Assembly (NCBI RefSeq): GCF_037975245.1
Contig: NC_092567.1
Span: 7,312,714 to 7,376,713, forward strand
DNA from: Apostichopus japonicus
Lineage: Eukaryota; Echinodermata; Holothuroidea; Aspidochirotida; Stichopodidae
Direction of reading: 5' to 3'
DNA length: 64,000 nt
Position numbers and translations under genes: made by a program. Below, piece after piece: positions 46,690-57,967 of the stretch. Under the pieces are notes generated by a model, which made no database searches, was not told the origin of the DNA, and worked only from the letters and a program-made list of their open reading frames with translations. The stretch's first letter is position 1. Each line of letters begins with the position of its first letter.

Positions 46690-49600
46690 TGTTAAAGGAT
46701 CCAAGCTGCCACTCCAGCTCTTGCGTTCCGATAATCCTGTGAGAATTTCGTTTTTCATTGTAAGTTATCTATAAGCCTCTTTACTTTACCTATATTTTTT
46801 TCCTTCCCTTTTTCTTTTTTTAAAATTTCCATTCATGCCCGGTGAAGAAGAACTTAACTATCCCGCCTTAAGTGAACCTGATAGTAATTACCATACTAAT
46901 GAGGTTAACCCTACTCATGAGAATATTGATCCCGATGCCAACTTTGATGATTCTTTAACTGCCCAAAAACACGTGTAGGTATTACGACGTCAATGAAAAT
47001 AACTCAAAGTCCGGCAACAATTTCTTTTCGCTACTCCACATTAATTCAAGAAGCTTAGGAAAAAAAATTGACAATTTGTTTACCTTAGTTAAATCACTCC
47101 ATAACAATTTCACTTGTATCGGTGTGTCTGAAACGTGGATAAAAGAAGATACCCTCGTTCATCTCCTTCAACTCCCTGGTGATTCATTTGTTATCAAGGT
47201 CACGTTCAAATATGAGAGGTGGGGGTTTGGGCTTTTAGGTTAATGATTCATGCGTTTATAAAGTCAGGAATGACTTAACTGTTTTTAAAGAGGGTTGTTG
47301 CGAGTCACTTTTTATTGAAGTTGAACACCCGTGTGATACTAGTAGAACCTTGATAGGAATTATATATCGTCCTCCCATGACAGTAATTTTATTGATATTA
47401 TGGATAATTTTGAAAATATTACTATTGATATATGCAATGAGGGTAAACCATGCTACATTCTTGGGGACTTTAATTTAAACTTACTTGAGTCACGTAATTA
47501 TAATGTTGCGCAGTTTGTTAATACTGCTGCAGCTGCATTCTTCAGATCTTTAATTAACTGTCCGACAAGATCTTCAAAAAATTCAAACTCTTCATTGCTT
47601 GACAATATATTTACCAATGTTACTGATAAGATTTCTGTTAGTGGTGTTTTATTGCATGATATTTCCGATCATTTTCCTGTGTTTTGCTTAACGTAACACA
47701 AAATTACTCAACAAAATGATAGAACCAACAAATTTAAGCGTAATATGTCCCCGATTAATTTCGATAAGTTTGTACACAATCTTTCTATGGAACCTTGGAG
47801 TGGTTTTTTTGATAGTAACGATCCTGATACTGCATATCGTACTTTTATTTCTATTTATTATATGCATCATAACAATAGTTTTCCTTTAGTAAAAGTTAAC
47901 AAACGCACTCCAAGGAAAGACTGGTGTACTTCTGGCATTGTAAATTCATGTCATACTAAATACAAACTTTATAAAAAAAAGTATATCAAAAAGCCTAGTC
48001 AAGAAAATCGTGAGAATTACATTAGATTTAGGAATAAGTTAACCAGTGTTATTATTTCGATACATTTAGATCATCTAATCACAAAAGAACATGGGACTGC
48101 ATTAATTCTCTCATCAAGAGCAAAACCTCCACTTCTTTTGTCACTTCGTTGAAATTGGATGAAAATTGTGTTTCTAATCCCTGTGATATTTCTAATGCAT
48201 TTAACGATTACTTTACTAATATTGGTCCAAATTTAGCCCGTGATTTTCCGGTTGGTATAGAGAACCCCCTAGACCATATGTGCCAAGCTAATCCCACGTA
48301 TTCTTTCTTTTTAATGCCTACAGACAAAGTGGAGGTTTTAGATTTGTATTTCAAATTAAAAAAAAAAAATCAAGCTGCGGTTATGACGACATTAGTCCTA
48401 AAATTGTTAAATTATCTGTTTCTGCTATTTGTAAACCTCTCGTGCATATCATTAATTGTTCTTTTTTTCCAAGATATTGTTCCGTCTGACTTGAAAATAG
48501 CTCGTGTAGTTGCGGTATTCAAATGTGGCACGCGAGAGAGCGTCAGTAATTATAGGCTTATATGTTATATCTGTCTTACCTTCGTTTTCAAAGATCTTCG
48601 AAAAACTTGTATTTAATCGTTTCGATTCTTTTTTAATGAAACATGATCTATTATATGATTATCAGTTTGGCTTTATGCCTCCACGAAACACGTCTCAGGC
48701 TATTTTAAGTCTTTTAGATTATATTATTGAATCTTTTGAAAGTAAATGTCTAGTTGGGGGGATTTTTTTAGATCTCTCCAAGGCTTTTGATATATACGCT
48801 TGACCCTTCAATTCTGTTAAAAAAGCTTGATAAATATGGCATAAGGGGGGGGGGGGCTGCATTATCTTGGTTTAATAGCTACATTCATAATAGATTCCAA
48901 AATGTTACTTTATCTGGCGCTAATTCTTCGAAGCAGGCAATTCATTGTGGTGTTCCCAGGGCTCTATTCTTGGACCCTTATTGTTCCTCATTTATATAAA
49001 CGACATTCCTAATGTCACTCCAAAAAATTTCACTTTATTTTGTATGCAGATGATACGAATTCACTGTATAAAGGTCGTGATATAAATACTCTTGTTAACG
49101 ATATCAATACTGAAATTCCCCAAATTACTGCCTGGTTCAGATCCAATAAACTTCACTTAAAAGCTAAAAAAACTACCACCAGTATTTTTCGTCCCAACCA
49201 ACGACAAATAGTTTCTTCCAACCTTGTGATTATAATCGATAGAACGCCAGTACCTTTCTCCCATTCCACAAATTTTCTTGGCATTACCCTAGATGAAAAT
49301 CTCAGTTGGATCCCACATATTCAGACCTTAAAAAGAAAAGTGTCCAAAGCCATTGGCATTATCAATCGCTTACAAACAATTGTCCCCTTTAAAACTCTGT
49401 TAACTTTATGCAATATTCTAATCTTGCCCATTTTATCGTATTGTTGTATTGTGTCGGGTTATACTTACCCTAGTCATATTAATAAGCTTTTTTTATGTTC
49501 CTTACAATAGTCACTCGTACAGCCTCTTCTGTGACAGTAAACTCTTAACCATATTTGTCAAGTACTACACCTTTACTTTGTATTTAACTTTTTTTCACGA

Positions 49601-50145
49601 CAATCTACCAAGGATCTTTTCCTATTTTTTTTTTGTATCAAATAATTGTTTTCATACTTACAATACCCGCAATGCAAATTTACTTTCCGTTGCCCATTAT
49701 TCTCTTTCAAGTAGTCAACATTATGCCAAATACTCTGCTATTTCTTATTGGAATTCCGTACCAACTGCATTGCATTCAATTAATAATCTATCCTCATTCA
49801 ACGTATTTTAAAGCGTTACCTTCTTTCGAATAGAATTTTATGATTTAGTCTAAAATTCGGGCCACGTCTTTGTTAAAGTTTTTTTCTTCTTCTTCTCCCC
49901 CCCCCACTTTTTCTTTTTATTATTATTATTCATTTTTCTTGTAACATTTTTTTTGGTCGTACTTTGTACCTTTGTTTTACTTTGTAAGTTTTTATTTTGG
50001 GGATACCTCATTTACAAGTTCTTATGAGCTTTCGGGGATCCCCACAACCATAGACTTTGTATGTATATACTTGAATTATGTAAAATGTTTATAACGTTGA
50101 TGGTTGAAATATAGTTGAACAAACAAACAAACAAACAACAAACAC
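46690..50145 (+). mobile_element. CR1/Jockey-group non-LTR retrotransposon, decayed
   Basis: The element starts with a short 5' leader (about 46690-46834), encodes an endonuclease plus reverse transcriptase in broken frames, and ends with a 3' region containing AGCTTTCGGGGATCCCCACA, then TGTAAAATGTTTATAACGTT, and a final ACAAACAAACAAAC tail. The 3' tail in an (AAAC)-type repeat and the GDFN/SDHF/YADD signature are characteristic of CR1/Jockey-group (Daphne/L2-like) LINEs. No target-site duplication was found, which is usual for CR1-like insertions. It lies in the intron between the exons at 45985 and 52961, in the same orientation as the gene. Confidence 0.85.
46835..49836 (+). pseudogene. 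broken endonuclease-reverse transcriptase gene of the CR1/Jockey-group LINE
   Basis: The first frame opens at ATG 46835 (MPGEEELNYPALSEPDSNYH) and stops at 46978. A frame shift there continues as FFSLLHINSRSLGKKIDNLF with SETW (endonuclease). Later pieces give YILGDFNLNLLESRNY, SLLDNIFTN and LLHDISDHFPVF (endonuclease core), then YQFGFMPPRNTSQAIL and GIFLDLSKAFD (RT motifs). The RT motif GVPRALFLDP is a corrupted GVPQGSILGP. FYADDTNSLYKG, with the YADD active site, follows at about 49037, and the thumb-like region continues to about 49510. At least six frame breaks and a stop in most joins make it inactive. An insertion of 12 G near 48845-48856 falls in the RT region. Confidence 0.85.
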
Positions 50146-50849
50146 ATAATCTAAAACAAATGAACAAACAACTATACTTTGCAAAGAAACAATAAATCAT
50201 TCATTCAATCATTTCCGGAAGACAAATTATGTTGATGGGAACTAGTTTACAACTAGCTATGTTCGTTTATTAGTCTCGTAGATACATTGATGGCTTGAAA
50301 ATTTGAATCAATATATCATGAAGATCTGTGCAATGAATACACAATTGAAACTGACATTGACACACTGTGTGAATATACGTTGTTGATAAACTAATAATAT
50401 GATATCGTCAATAATATCGAAATTGATCATCGTAGCTATTTGTGTTATTGCTTTGTCACATATTTTTAAGGGCGCTTTTGAATAGTGGTCAATAACATAT
50501 ATTAAGCATTATAACATCCCGTTTGTCTGAGATCCTATCCGAGTGTGTGTGTGTATGAAGGTGTAAGTTGAATTAAGCTCTGACTTGGAACAGAGGACGG
50601 GACGTGAGGATACTGATGCTGTGTTGGTTCAGCGCGATATACATGATATGCGAAGATTGCAAGTGTTTTGTGAGATGTCAAATACCAAGTGTAATAATAA
50701 TGCACTATACTGAAATTACTACTACTGGGGAAGTATTAGAACTCTGACTACGAGGGTCAACCACGCCCTCACCCCCATGGGCTTTTCATCTTCTACAAAA
50801 TATTTATTAGCACAACATTTTGTATGCAATTACTTATAATGACCATATT
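50146..50849. other. intron sequence
   Basis: AT-rich without recognisable features apart from a short GT run near 50544-50555. Confidence 0.35.
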
Positions 50850-51480
50850 TATAGTGCACATATGCCTCGGAATGCACCATTTGACTTTTAATTTCGAAAA
50901 CGACCCACCAGATGGAACTCGGCTGTAATAAACCCATGACACATCTCCTACTTTCATGAAACCCTTCAATTTCCCTCCGGTTCATCTCTAATAGATTCAA
51001 GTGCTACCTAAGTCAGTCCGAGAAAGTTGAATTTATAACGTCACAATCTTGAATTTAGAGATACTTATATAGACACAACATATAGTGTAAACATGGTTCG
51101 AAATGCATCACCCGACGTAATGTTTACTTGTTCCGGAGGAGGGGTCCTGGCCTAAGCCCCCAACATGAGAGTCGGTATCAATTAGGCCTACACCTGAACG
51201 GTCGCGCCTTTTAAAAACAAAATCCATAATTCGTCACTGGTTCTGCTATAAAGTTTCATTTCCAATCTATATCAGTTGGAATTTTGGCTTGATTTATCAT
51301 TTCTTTAAACACTGTCATGTGTTTAAGGATGCTTATATAAACCTAGCGTAATGCATAAATATACATTAGATACACCATTTCACTTCTAAATATAATTTGT
51401 GATTTCGGACAAAGGGCCACGGGCGTTGGCTTCATTACCATGGCAGCACCCACCCCTTTTTCAATTTATACAATCATTTT
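50850..51480 (+). repeat. dispersed repeat remnant (GCCTCGGAATGCACC type)
   Basis: Three partial units are recognisable: CATATGCCTCGGAATGCACC at about 50861, then GTTCGAAATGCATCACCCGA near 51090, then GCGTAATGCATAAATATACA near 51339. Each is followed by CATTTGACTTTTAATTTCG or CATTTCACTTCTAAATATAA and a G/C-rich block (GGAGGAGGGGTCCTGGCC; CAAAGGGCCACGGGC). The same family is seen near 2500-3130. The structure suggests a tandem arrangement of about 250-bp units inside the parent repeat. Confidence 0.5.
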
Positions 51481-51749
51481 TTCGCCGCTATTCCCATGGT
51501 TAAGGTCCCGGCCCCTACCTAATTTCGAAGCATACAGCTTTTACAACCTTCAGTTGATGCTATCAAATTATTCAATCCATTCATAAGATTTAAAGGGTAA
51601 GAAAACTCGCCCAAACCGCCCTCTAAAAATGGTAACTTCCCATTGCCTGCAAGTGAAGATTTGTTTTGGTCGCTACACAAGTATGCAGACAGTAATGAAA
51701 CGTGACACCTTGTTGTCATAAGCTGGACCTGATATGTCCATCAAAGTTA
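51481..51749. other. unassigned stretch
   Basis: No feature is recognised. The 66-codon minus-strand open frame (51519-51719) has no supporting evidence. Confidence 0.3.
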
Positions 51750-52104
51750 TGTACTCTGTGTCGTGTGTATTGACAGTAACCGTGTGTATTGACTGTACAC
51801 TAGTGCCTAATTAACTAGCAAGCTATGTGTGTAATTACGCTGTAAGCTTGTACTACCCAAGTATGAATTCGCTCGGTGTATAAATAGAACGTCAGGATAG
51901 GTACGGTAGAAATTATCTGACGTGCAATTGCAGAAACATTCTACAATGTTGTTCAATAAAACTGTGATTTGCGATATAACACGCCCAGGTGGCTGCTAAT
52001 TGCAATATAGTATTTTAGTTCTGTTATGCGTTCTGCAACTAGCACTGCTGTATACACTGTTGTATTAACGGAGATCGATAGTGGTATCTAACAGTGCTGT
52101 TACA
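51750..52104 (+). mobile_element. possible solo LTR
   Basis: This segment begins TGTACTCTGTGTCG and ends GTGCTGTTACA, in keeping with the TG...CA rule. It contains a TATA-like GTATAAATAG (about 51879) and, about 75 bases later, AATAAAACTGTG (about 51955), the order expected of U3-R-U5. No primer-binding site or gag-pol sequence follows, and the flanking five bases (AGTTA and CCTCG) do not match. It could be a chance promoter-like arrangement. Confidence 0.35.
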
Positions 52105-52960
52105 CCTCGTTCGATTTAGGTCAGAATACCGGCCACAGACGTTTCTTTGTGCACGAGCATTAAATCCCTTTAAAGCTTCTTGAAGCTTTCAATACAATTC
52201 ATAGTCAACATCAATTATTGAAGGGTCTTCTGTAATTAACATTTACACGATTTCCTTTTTGGTGAATATTGTCTATATAAAGCACCGAACATTTCAAATA
52301 TTAAAAAAAAAAATAGGTATTGGAACGTAACAAAACGTTCTTACCTCATGAAATTAGACACCTTTCTCCATTCATTAATATTTATCAGTATAACATCAAT
52401 ACTTATGTAAGTACTAAATTACTTTTGTTACTTTTGTTGTTGCTCTTGATATTTGAGTAATATTTTAACTATATCAATAGGAGCGTCAATATGGGGATGG
52501 GATAGCATCACTGATAGTTGTCGGGGAAATCTTACATTTTAAAGATGTGGGGGCTTGTCATCCGTTTACGACATTCTAAATCAGAAACAAAACTTTATCA
52601 TTATCATCGTCGTAGTCATCATTAATATTAAATACCATTGGTTAAAAAACCTTCCACAGATTAAAAGGACCGGATAGTGAATAAGCCAACTTATAAAAAT
52701 GTTTTGTTCTCTTTTTACGACAAATTCGGCCCATTAAGCATTGCACTATACCAGACATATTAAATAGTGACAATAATAGCGGGTGTACGGTATGGTATGG
52801 TAATATATGAAATGCAAGTATAATAAAATTTAAAATTCCTGTAAGTTTTTAAGAATTATTTATCAGTGTCATATGTTATTAAGTTTTCACTATAAAAAAA
52901 TCAAAGTAACATAAAAATGATCAGCAATTTAATGCGTCATGTGTATTTTTCATTATACAG
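52105..52960. other. intron sequence ending in an acceptor
   Basis: It contains a 16-base inverted repeat AAAGCTTC-TT-GAAGCTTT (52172-52189). The 3' end CATTATACAG is the acceptor for the exon at 52961. Confidence 0.4.
52172..52189. promoter_or_regulatory. palindrome resembling a heat-shock element
   Basis: AAAGCTTCTTGAAGCTTT has perfect 8-bp arms around TT and contains the TTCnnGAA core of a heat-shock factor site, flanked by weaker AAA and TTT units in the expected 5-bp rhythm. It lies in an intron, so any role as an enhancer is inference. Confidence 0.3.
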
Positions 52961-52989
52961 GTGAGAAAAGTTTTGGGGAAAAAATGGAG
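52961..52989 (+). CDS. alternative exon 6b of the host gene (29 nt)
   Basis: The exon lies between CATTATACAG and the strong donor GTAAGT. In the frame carried from 46032 it reads VRKVLGKKW and leaves AG for the next exon. It is basic and lysine-rich. The next exon begins with A, completing an Arg codon, and runs directly to a stop; this two-exon phase agreement is the main support. Confidence 0.57.
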
Positions 52990-53652
52990 GTAAGTGCATA
53001 TTTAGACCCTTAATGGTATCATGTGTCGTTTACTAATACTTAAAATGTGTTAACATTACATTTAAAATATTAATTTTACATATTGTTATTTGGTCACACA
53101 AGAAGTAAGAACTTGACTTAAGGGTTGGGATTATAAAATATTCGATCGCGGAACATTTATGGCGCTACTTCTAAAGTCAGATCTATGTTCAAAAACAAAG
53201 CTGAAAATAACAACATGTATATGACACTATTGAGGATTTTTCTGACACCATTAGTAACCATAGATTACCCTGCGTGTTACGAAGAATATTCCGTGGTATA
53301 TTGTGTCACTCGAAACACTATTGTCGATTGTATTTTTGGGGATGTAGTTCGGTGGGTTTTGCTGCGAATATTTGTTTTTGTTGTGTATTTGTTTCTGGTG
53401 AGGAGAATAACGAGGGCAAGAGGGAAGGGGACTGAAAGGGATGTGAGTGTCTTAGTTGCTTTTGTCTTTATTCTGTGACGACAACAAAAAATGCGCAAAT
53501 CATATTTGATTTCAAAACATCTGGGAAAAACAAGTGTACAATTAATTTGTTTTAAATGAAGCGATTTTATAATATCATATCTGAAATGTACCTTGTGTTT
53601 TTTTTTAAATGTTTGATTGGTTTGAAATGATATTATTGTTATTTCTATGCAG
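52990..53652. other. intron of 663 bp
   Basis: It contains chance open frames on both strands (53185-53478 and 53277-53498) that overlap each other and show no known domain. It ends in TATTTCTATGCAG. Confidence 0.45.
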
Positions 53653-53689
53653 ACATTACAGAAAGGCAGATGGCGAGACTAGTTTCTGA
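53653..53689 (+). CDS. terminal exon 7b of the host gene (long C-terminus)
   Basis: The first base completes the Arg codon from exon 6b, and the frame then reads HYRKADGETSF and stops at TGA (53687-53689). Combined with exons 5b and 6b it adds 37 residues to the common 128 codons, in place of the 20 added by exon 5a. The tail is strongly basic (VRKVLGKKWRHYRKADG), which could serve as a nuclear or membrane-binding tail; that is speculation. AATAAA occurs at 53699-53704 and again at about 54246. Confidence 0.57.
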
Positions 53690-54600
53690 AGAAAGTGAAT
53701 AAACCAAGTGAGATGTAATAGCAAAATCATAATTACGTTCGTAAACCTTCCGGGTACCGATACTGGATGTAAAATTATCTCCGACGATGTAATCAAGAGT
53801 ATGTACAAAATTGCAACTGTAGCGATCGTTAAACTCTATCATAAAACTCTTGATACTTGGGTACATTGCTGATGGAAGAATGAACCAGAAATATTGCTTA
53901 GCAACATCACAAATGAAATAGTAGTTTTCATAATGATCATGGAAATCAATTCTATCTAAACAAGTTCAATTCTACGATATATGTCTGGATTCAGCAGATT
54001 AAACGACCTATCTACCCTCTCAGCAATGGGTCCGGATACCCTTCACAAGAGACATAGAAACGTTCATGGTCTAGAGAATAATTCTCTCGTTTACACTGAC
54101 TACACAACTTTCTTTCTTTTTTATTTTTCTCTAATTTATTTTCACTTTTGTTATTTTCATATGGTCGCTACCTCGATTATATTTCCTTTTTTAGTCTAGT
54201 GTCCTGTTTATACTGTTCTACGTATTATTGTAAGCATATAGACGAAATAAATGAAATGATTAGACTATCACTTGGTATAAACCATACTTTGAAGTGATGG
54301 GCTTAGTCAACAAAATTTCTTATTATCTTGTCTTTAAGATTAAAACTACTAAATTGTAAAGTATACAGTCTGATACATCCAGATTAGTTAAGTAAAGATT
54401 CTTGGGTTGCTAATTTGTATGTGGTATGAAAGAGCTTTTACATGTTTACTTATAAGTGAACATTTTTTTTCTGAAGATTACAGGTAGCAACTCTCATAGT
54501 TCTTGTTGCTTTTCATTTTTATTTTTGAAAGATAAATTGTATATTTTATTCACGCCGATCTTTTCATTTCATGAGCCTTTACTGAAATCATTATGACATA
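53690..54600. other. putative 3' UTR and downstream sequence
   Basis: A candidate polyadenylation signal (AATAAA) lies at about 54246-54251, followed by T-rich text. The 72-codon open frame at 53981-54199 has a hydrophobic, T-rich C-terminal half and no recognisable domain. It is not supported as a gene. Confidence 0.35.
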
Positions 54601-55160
54601 CATAGTCGTAACGGGTAGATATCGATACCATGTAAATAATTCCACGTTTGATTTTGAGGAGGGATGACCAAAATGCCATCATACAAAAGTATGAACTCAA
54701 TCGATATGCTACGTCATGTTTAGTTTTTTTTTTCAATTGTACTTTTATGATTTGCGTTTGGATTTTCATTACGTTTTGAGGAATATCCCTAAATTATGTA
54801 TGATGTACTTTAATCAAATTAATCAACGTTACCATCGAAAGTAAATTGTTTATCGTGTACAAAGAATAGGTGTGAAGCATTTTACAACATTGCTTAATAA
54901 TATCGATATAGTCCGCATTTTGAAGATGCAATCATTCGTAATCAATTGCTAAATATTGACAAGATTGACTTAGCAATTCTGCATTATTTGCCTAGATCAA
55001 TAGTCGTAACAGGTAGATATCGATACCATGTAAATAATTCCACGGTTTGATTTTGAGGCGAGGTGACCTAAATGCCATCATACAAAAGTATTAACTCAAT
55101 CGTTATGCTATATCATGTTTAGCTTTCTTTTTTTCTACTTGTAATTGTAAGGTTTGTCGA
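54601..55160. repeat. direct repeat pair, about 155 bp, offset 400 bp
   Basis: The block beginning ATAGTCGTAACGGGTAGATA at about 54601 recurs at about 55001 (ATAGTCGTAACAGGTAGATA). Both continue through TCGATACCATGTAAATAATT, ATGCCATCATACAAAAGTAT and AACTCAATCG(A/T)TATGCTA. Between the copies lies about 240 bp of unrelated DNA. Identity is about 90 percent by eye. Confidence 0.85.
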
Positions 55161-56245
55161 ATGCATTTTCACGAAAGAGAACTAGAGAAGTCAAACAATA
55201 GGAAAGAAAAGCTGATAGGAATACCAACCAATGACTTTAATTCAATTCAGGGAGGAAGGAAGGTTTACTATGGTGAACATAATGTGCTAACAAACAACCA
55301 ATAATTATGTAAATTTAGCGACGATGTAAAATAACATAAAGAAATATTTGAAGTTTCCCATGAAAATGTGATATTATCTACCACCTTCATGGAAAAGATA
55401 TAAAACGATGAAATAAAGTTAATACAAATATTGATCAAAAAATCAATACATTTAATCAAACTTTAATTCAAACCGATTATTGCATAATCTGGTGTATCTA
55501 ATGAGATCAATGCTTATATTATATACTTTAGGAAGTAATATTGAATAAGCAAAATGGTTCGTTAATCAAATGTCACCAGTAATTTGCTTTCCTGGTATTG
55601 ATAATATACATTCATTTAATATATACTGTAGCCTAGTTGTTAATTTAATATTGATTTCATTATCATTTATATCCAATGTTTTTTATATAGTCTGATTTTT
55701 CATACTTATTCTCTTTCAAATATACGGTACAAACAACAAAAAACGTTTTTTCCTTCCTTTCCCGTAAAATGCTTTATGGTGTAATATTGAATAAATAAAA
55801 TGGTATACTAATCAAACAAAAATGACCTATTATTGTAGTTTCTGCTTTCTTGATATCAACAGTCTGCACTCGCTTAAGATATATAAATAGTGTAATTGTA
55901 AGGTGTTGTCTACTTCTGTGCCGACCGGCCGTGTGTGTTGTTTGTAGGATCTGCTGGGTGAATGTTCCGGTCGTCCTGATGTTTGTTATAGTTTTGTTCT
56001 CTGAAGGGATCGTTTTCAATCCGTAGTGCGGGTTTGGCAGTGATTTAACTTCCATTCACCATATCACGTAAATAATAAAAAATAAAAAAACACATCTGTT
56101 GTACACAATATCATTGCTTTTTTGGTAAAGATGATGAATGACGTGATTGAAATAATTAGGGGTAAAAATAAAGTTGCAATTAACATCTCAAGATAGGGAA
56201 TTAGAAGCATTGTCCGAAATGGGAACAACGATCGTTTTTTTTTTA

Positions 56246-56246
<1 letters not shown>
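55161..56246. other. unassigned stretch with a weak direct repeat
   Basis: GTAATATTGAATAAGCAAAATGG near 55533 is echoed by GTAATATTGAATAAATAAAA at about 55780, with further loose similarity after it. No gene is supported; the 93-codon minus-strand open frame at 55774-56055 lacks any recognisable domain. Confidence 0.35.

Positions 56247-56335
<89 letters not shown>
56247..56335. repeat. (TA)n microsatellite, about 42 repeats
   Basis: Uninterrupted TA dinucleotides run from about 56249 to 56333. Its end lies about 25 bp before the target-site duplication of the Tx1/L1-clade LINE. Confidence 0.97.
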
Positions 56336-56338
<3 letters not shown>

Positions 56339-56358
56339 GTTTATTTCTTCAATTGGTT

Positions 56359-56375
56359 TGAATACAAATTACATT
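56359..56375 (+). repeat. left target-site duplication (17 bp) of the LINE
   Basis: TGAATACAAATTACATT occurs here and again at 61836-61852, directly after the A-run at the 3' end of the LINE. It marks both boundaries of the insertion. Confidence 0.92.
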
Positions 56376-56495
56376 GATGAACGAGCCTGTTATGGCAGCC
56401 ACCTAGTCACGCTGATTTCGGCCTCTGGATTTATCGTTTTTTTTTATCCAAGTTAATCCTCAGCTTTCGAGTTTTTTGATTATCAATCGCACAAA

Positions 56496-57313
56496 ATGAG
56501 CAAGACCCGTGGTAGACCAGTCGGTAGCCTAGGTAAGAAGAAAAAACAGGCCATAGAATCACGTTCCCAACCGTTGATTAGCCAAGCTATGTCAGCCATA
56601 GGAGAAGAACACGAGGACGAGTTACACGAGAGTCTGTCGGACTCAGAGGTAACCGATATTCAAGAAGAATCAAATCTAGACCTCACACAGAGACTGGAGA
56701 ATGCAGTGGAAAAGGCAATTCATGGAATGTCTTCAGAGCTACTCAAGCTCAAAAAGAACTTTGAACGTGAATTAAAGTTACATTCCGAAGAAATCAATAA
56801 ACTAAAGTCAGAGAATTCCAAACTGAACAGACTGTGTGCAGATTTAGGAAACCGGGTAACAAGCCTTGAGAATTCACTCGATTTGCACTCATCATTGCTT
56901 AACAAGAACGAACGTTTTCTCCGGAAAAATAACTTGCGGATCGTGAGTTACAAAACACAACCGAGTGAAGACTGCCTGGAAATCACCAAAGAAGTTCTGA
57001 AAAAAGTGGGCATTCAAGAGGCCAAATGGAGAGAGCCCATAGAGATGGAAAAGCTTTACAGGGAAGAAGCAGGCACATTCTTGTTAAACTTTCGTTTTTT
57101 CAAGATAAGCTCTTTGCCATGAAGTACGCTAGAGAAAAGCTAAAAGGTTCCGATTATTTCATCACTGACGATCTTACCTTGACTGACCTTAAGGAAAAGA
57201 GGAGATGGGCCAAGGAGGTATCAGATTTGTACAAGAGTGGGACCAAACTACGTTTCCAGCGAGGAATGTGGAGGAAGGAGAACGGCCAAGCTTATTCTTT
57301 CTCTGCCTCATAG
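56496..57313 (+). pseudogene. LINE ORF1: coiled-coil RNA-binding protein, one frameshift
   Basis: The ATG follows the 5' UTR and the frame starts MSKTRGRPVGSLGKKKKQ, a basic, AT-hook-like segment. An acidic stretch follows (EEHEDELHESLSDSE), then a coiled coil with leucine heptads at about residues 68-140 (LENAVEKAIHG to LENSLDLHSSLL). The C-terminal part begins RKNNLRIVSYK and resembles the RRM-like domain of L1 ORF1 proteins. A one-base shift in the T6 run at about 57101 breaks the frame. After it the protein continues as FQDKLFAMKYAREKLKGSDY...FRFQRG-type C-terminal domain (LTDLKEKRRWAKEVSDLYKS) up to the stop at 57311. ORF1 proteins bind LINE RNA and form trimers. The shift could be a sequencing error in a homopolymer. 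Confidence 0.82.
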
Positions 57314-57967
57314 ATAAGACCAAAGTGGTCAGTTACAGAAGCCCTTACTCTCATTTACACATTTCCTTTTCCATATCGTTGGATTCTATGCGAGGAATAT
57401 TTTCATTTTCATTGTTTTCATCCAGCCTGGAAGTAAGAGGCGATTGATCGATTATGGATCTGGACCTAGCTCTGTATATACTTTGTGCTCTTCTGCCTCG
57501 ATTTTTTGTGAGAAATATTTCATTGTTTTTATCATCCTGGAAGTAGGAGGCTATTGTTAAATTAAGGATCTGGATCTATGGTGCTCTATCTATTATGTGC
57601 TCTTCTGCCTTGTTTTTTGTGAGGATTATTGTTGTTAAAGGTCATTAGTCCAGAACCGGATGTGCTGCCCTAACGTTCGTTTTTTCAATGTTGGTCACAT
57701 GTTTGTATTTTTGTGGCCCTTTTTCGATGGGACCCTGGACACGGGACGTCTACTATTACAGTAGACCATGTTTTGGGTCTAGTTTTCCCGTTGGATTGAC
57801 TTTAATTTTTCTTACTTTTTTCCTATCCTCCTTGATAATGATGCTTACAATTGTAATTATGTATATATGTCATACTGCTTCACTTATATTGCGTTTATTG
57901 GATATGCCTGAGTCTCAAATCGTTAGCTTTTGCAAGTCTATTTTGTTCGGATCCCTCTTGCAATATC
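57314..57967 (+). repeat. inter-ORF region with 112-bp tandem duplication
   Basis: The unit from about 57418 (CATCCAGCCTGGAAGTAAGA ... GGATCTGGACCTAGCTCT ... TGTGCTCTTCTGCCTCGA) is repeated from about 57530 (CATCCTGGAAGTAGGAGGCT ... GGATCTGGATCTATGG ... TGTGCTCTTCTGCCTTG). The copies differ at many positions. The rest of the stretch is an unassigned inter-ORF spacer; the open frame at 57688-57978 is hydrophobic and not supported. Confidence 0.7.

Noticed and set aside
53185-53498. Overlapping open frames on opposite strands in the intron before the last exon
   Set aside because: No known domain, mutual overlap, hydrophobic low-complexity text; probably chance.
56174-56377. Open frame across the (TA)n microsatellite
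   Set aside because: It encodes alternating Tyr-Ile purely because the TA repeat lacks stops in that frame.
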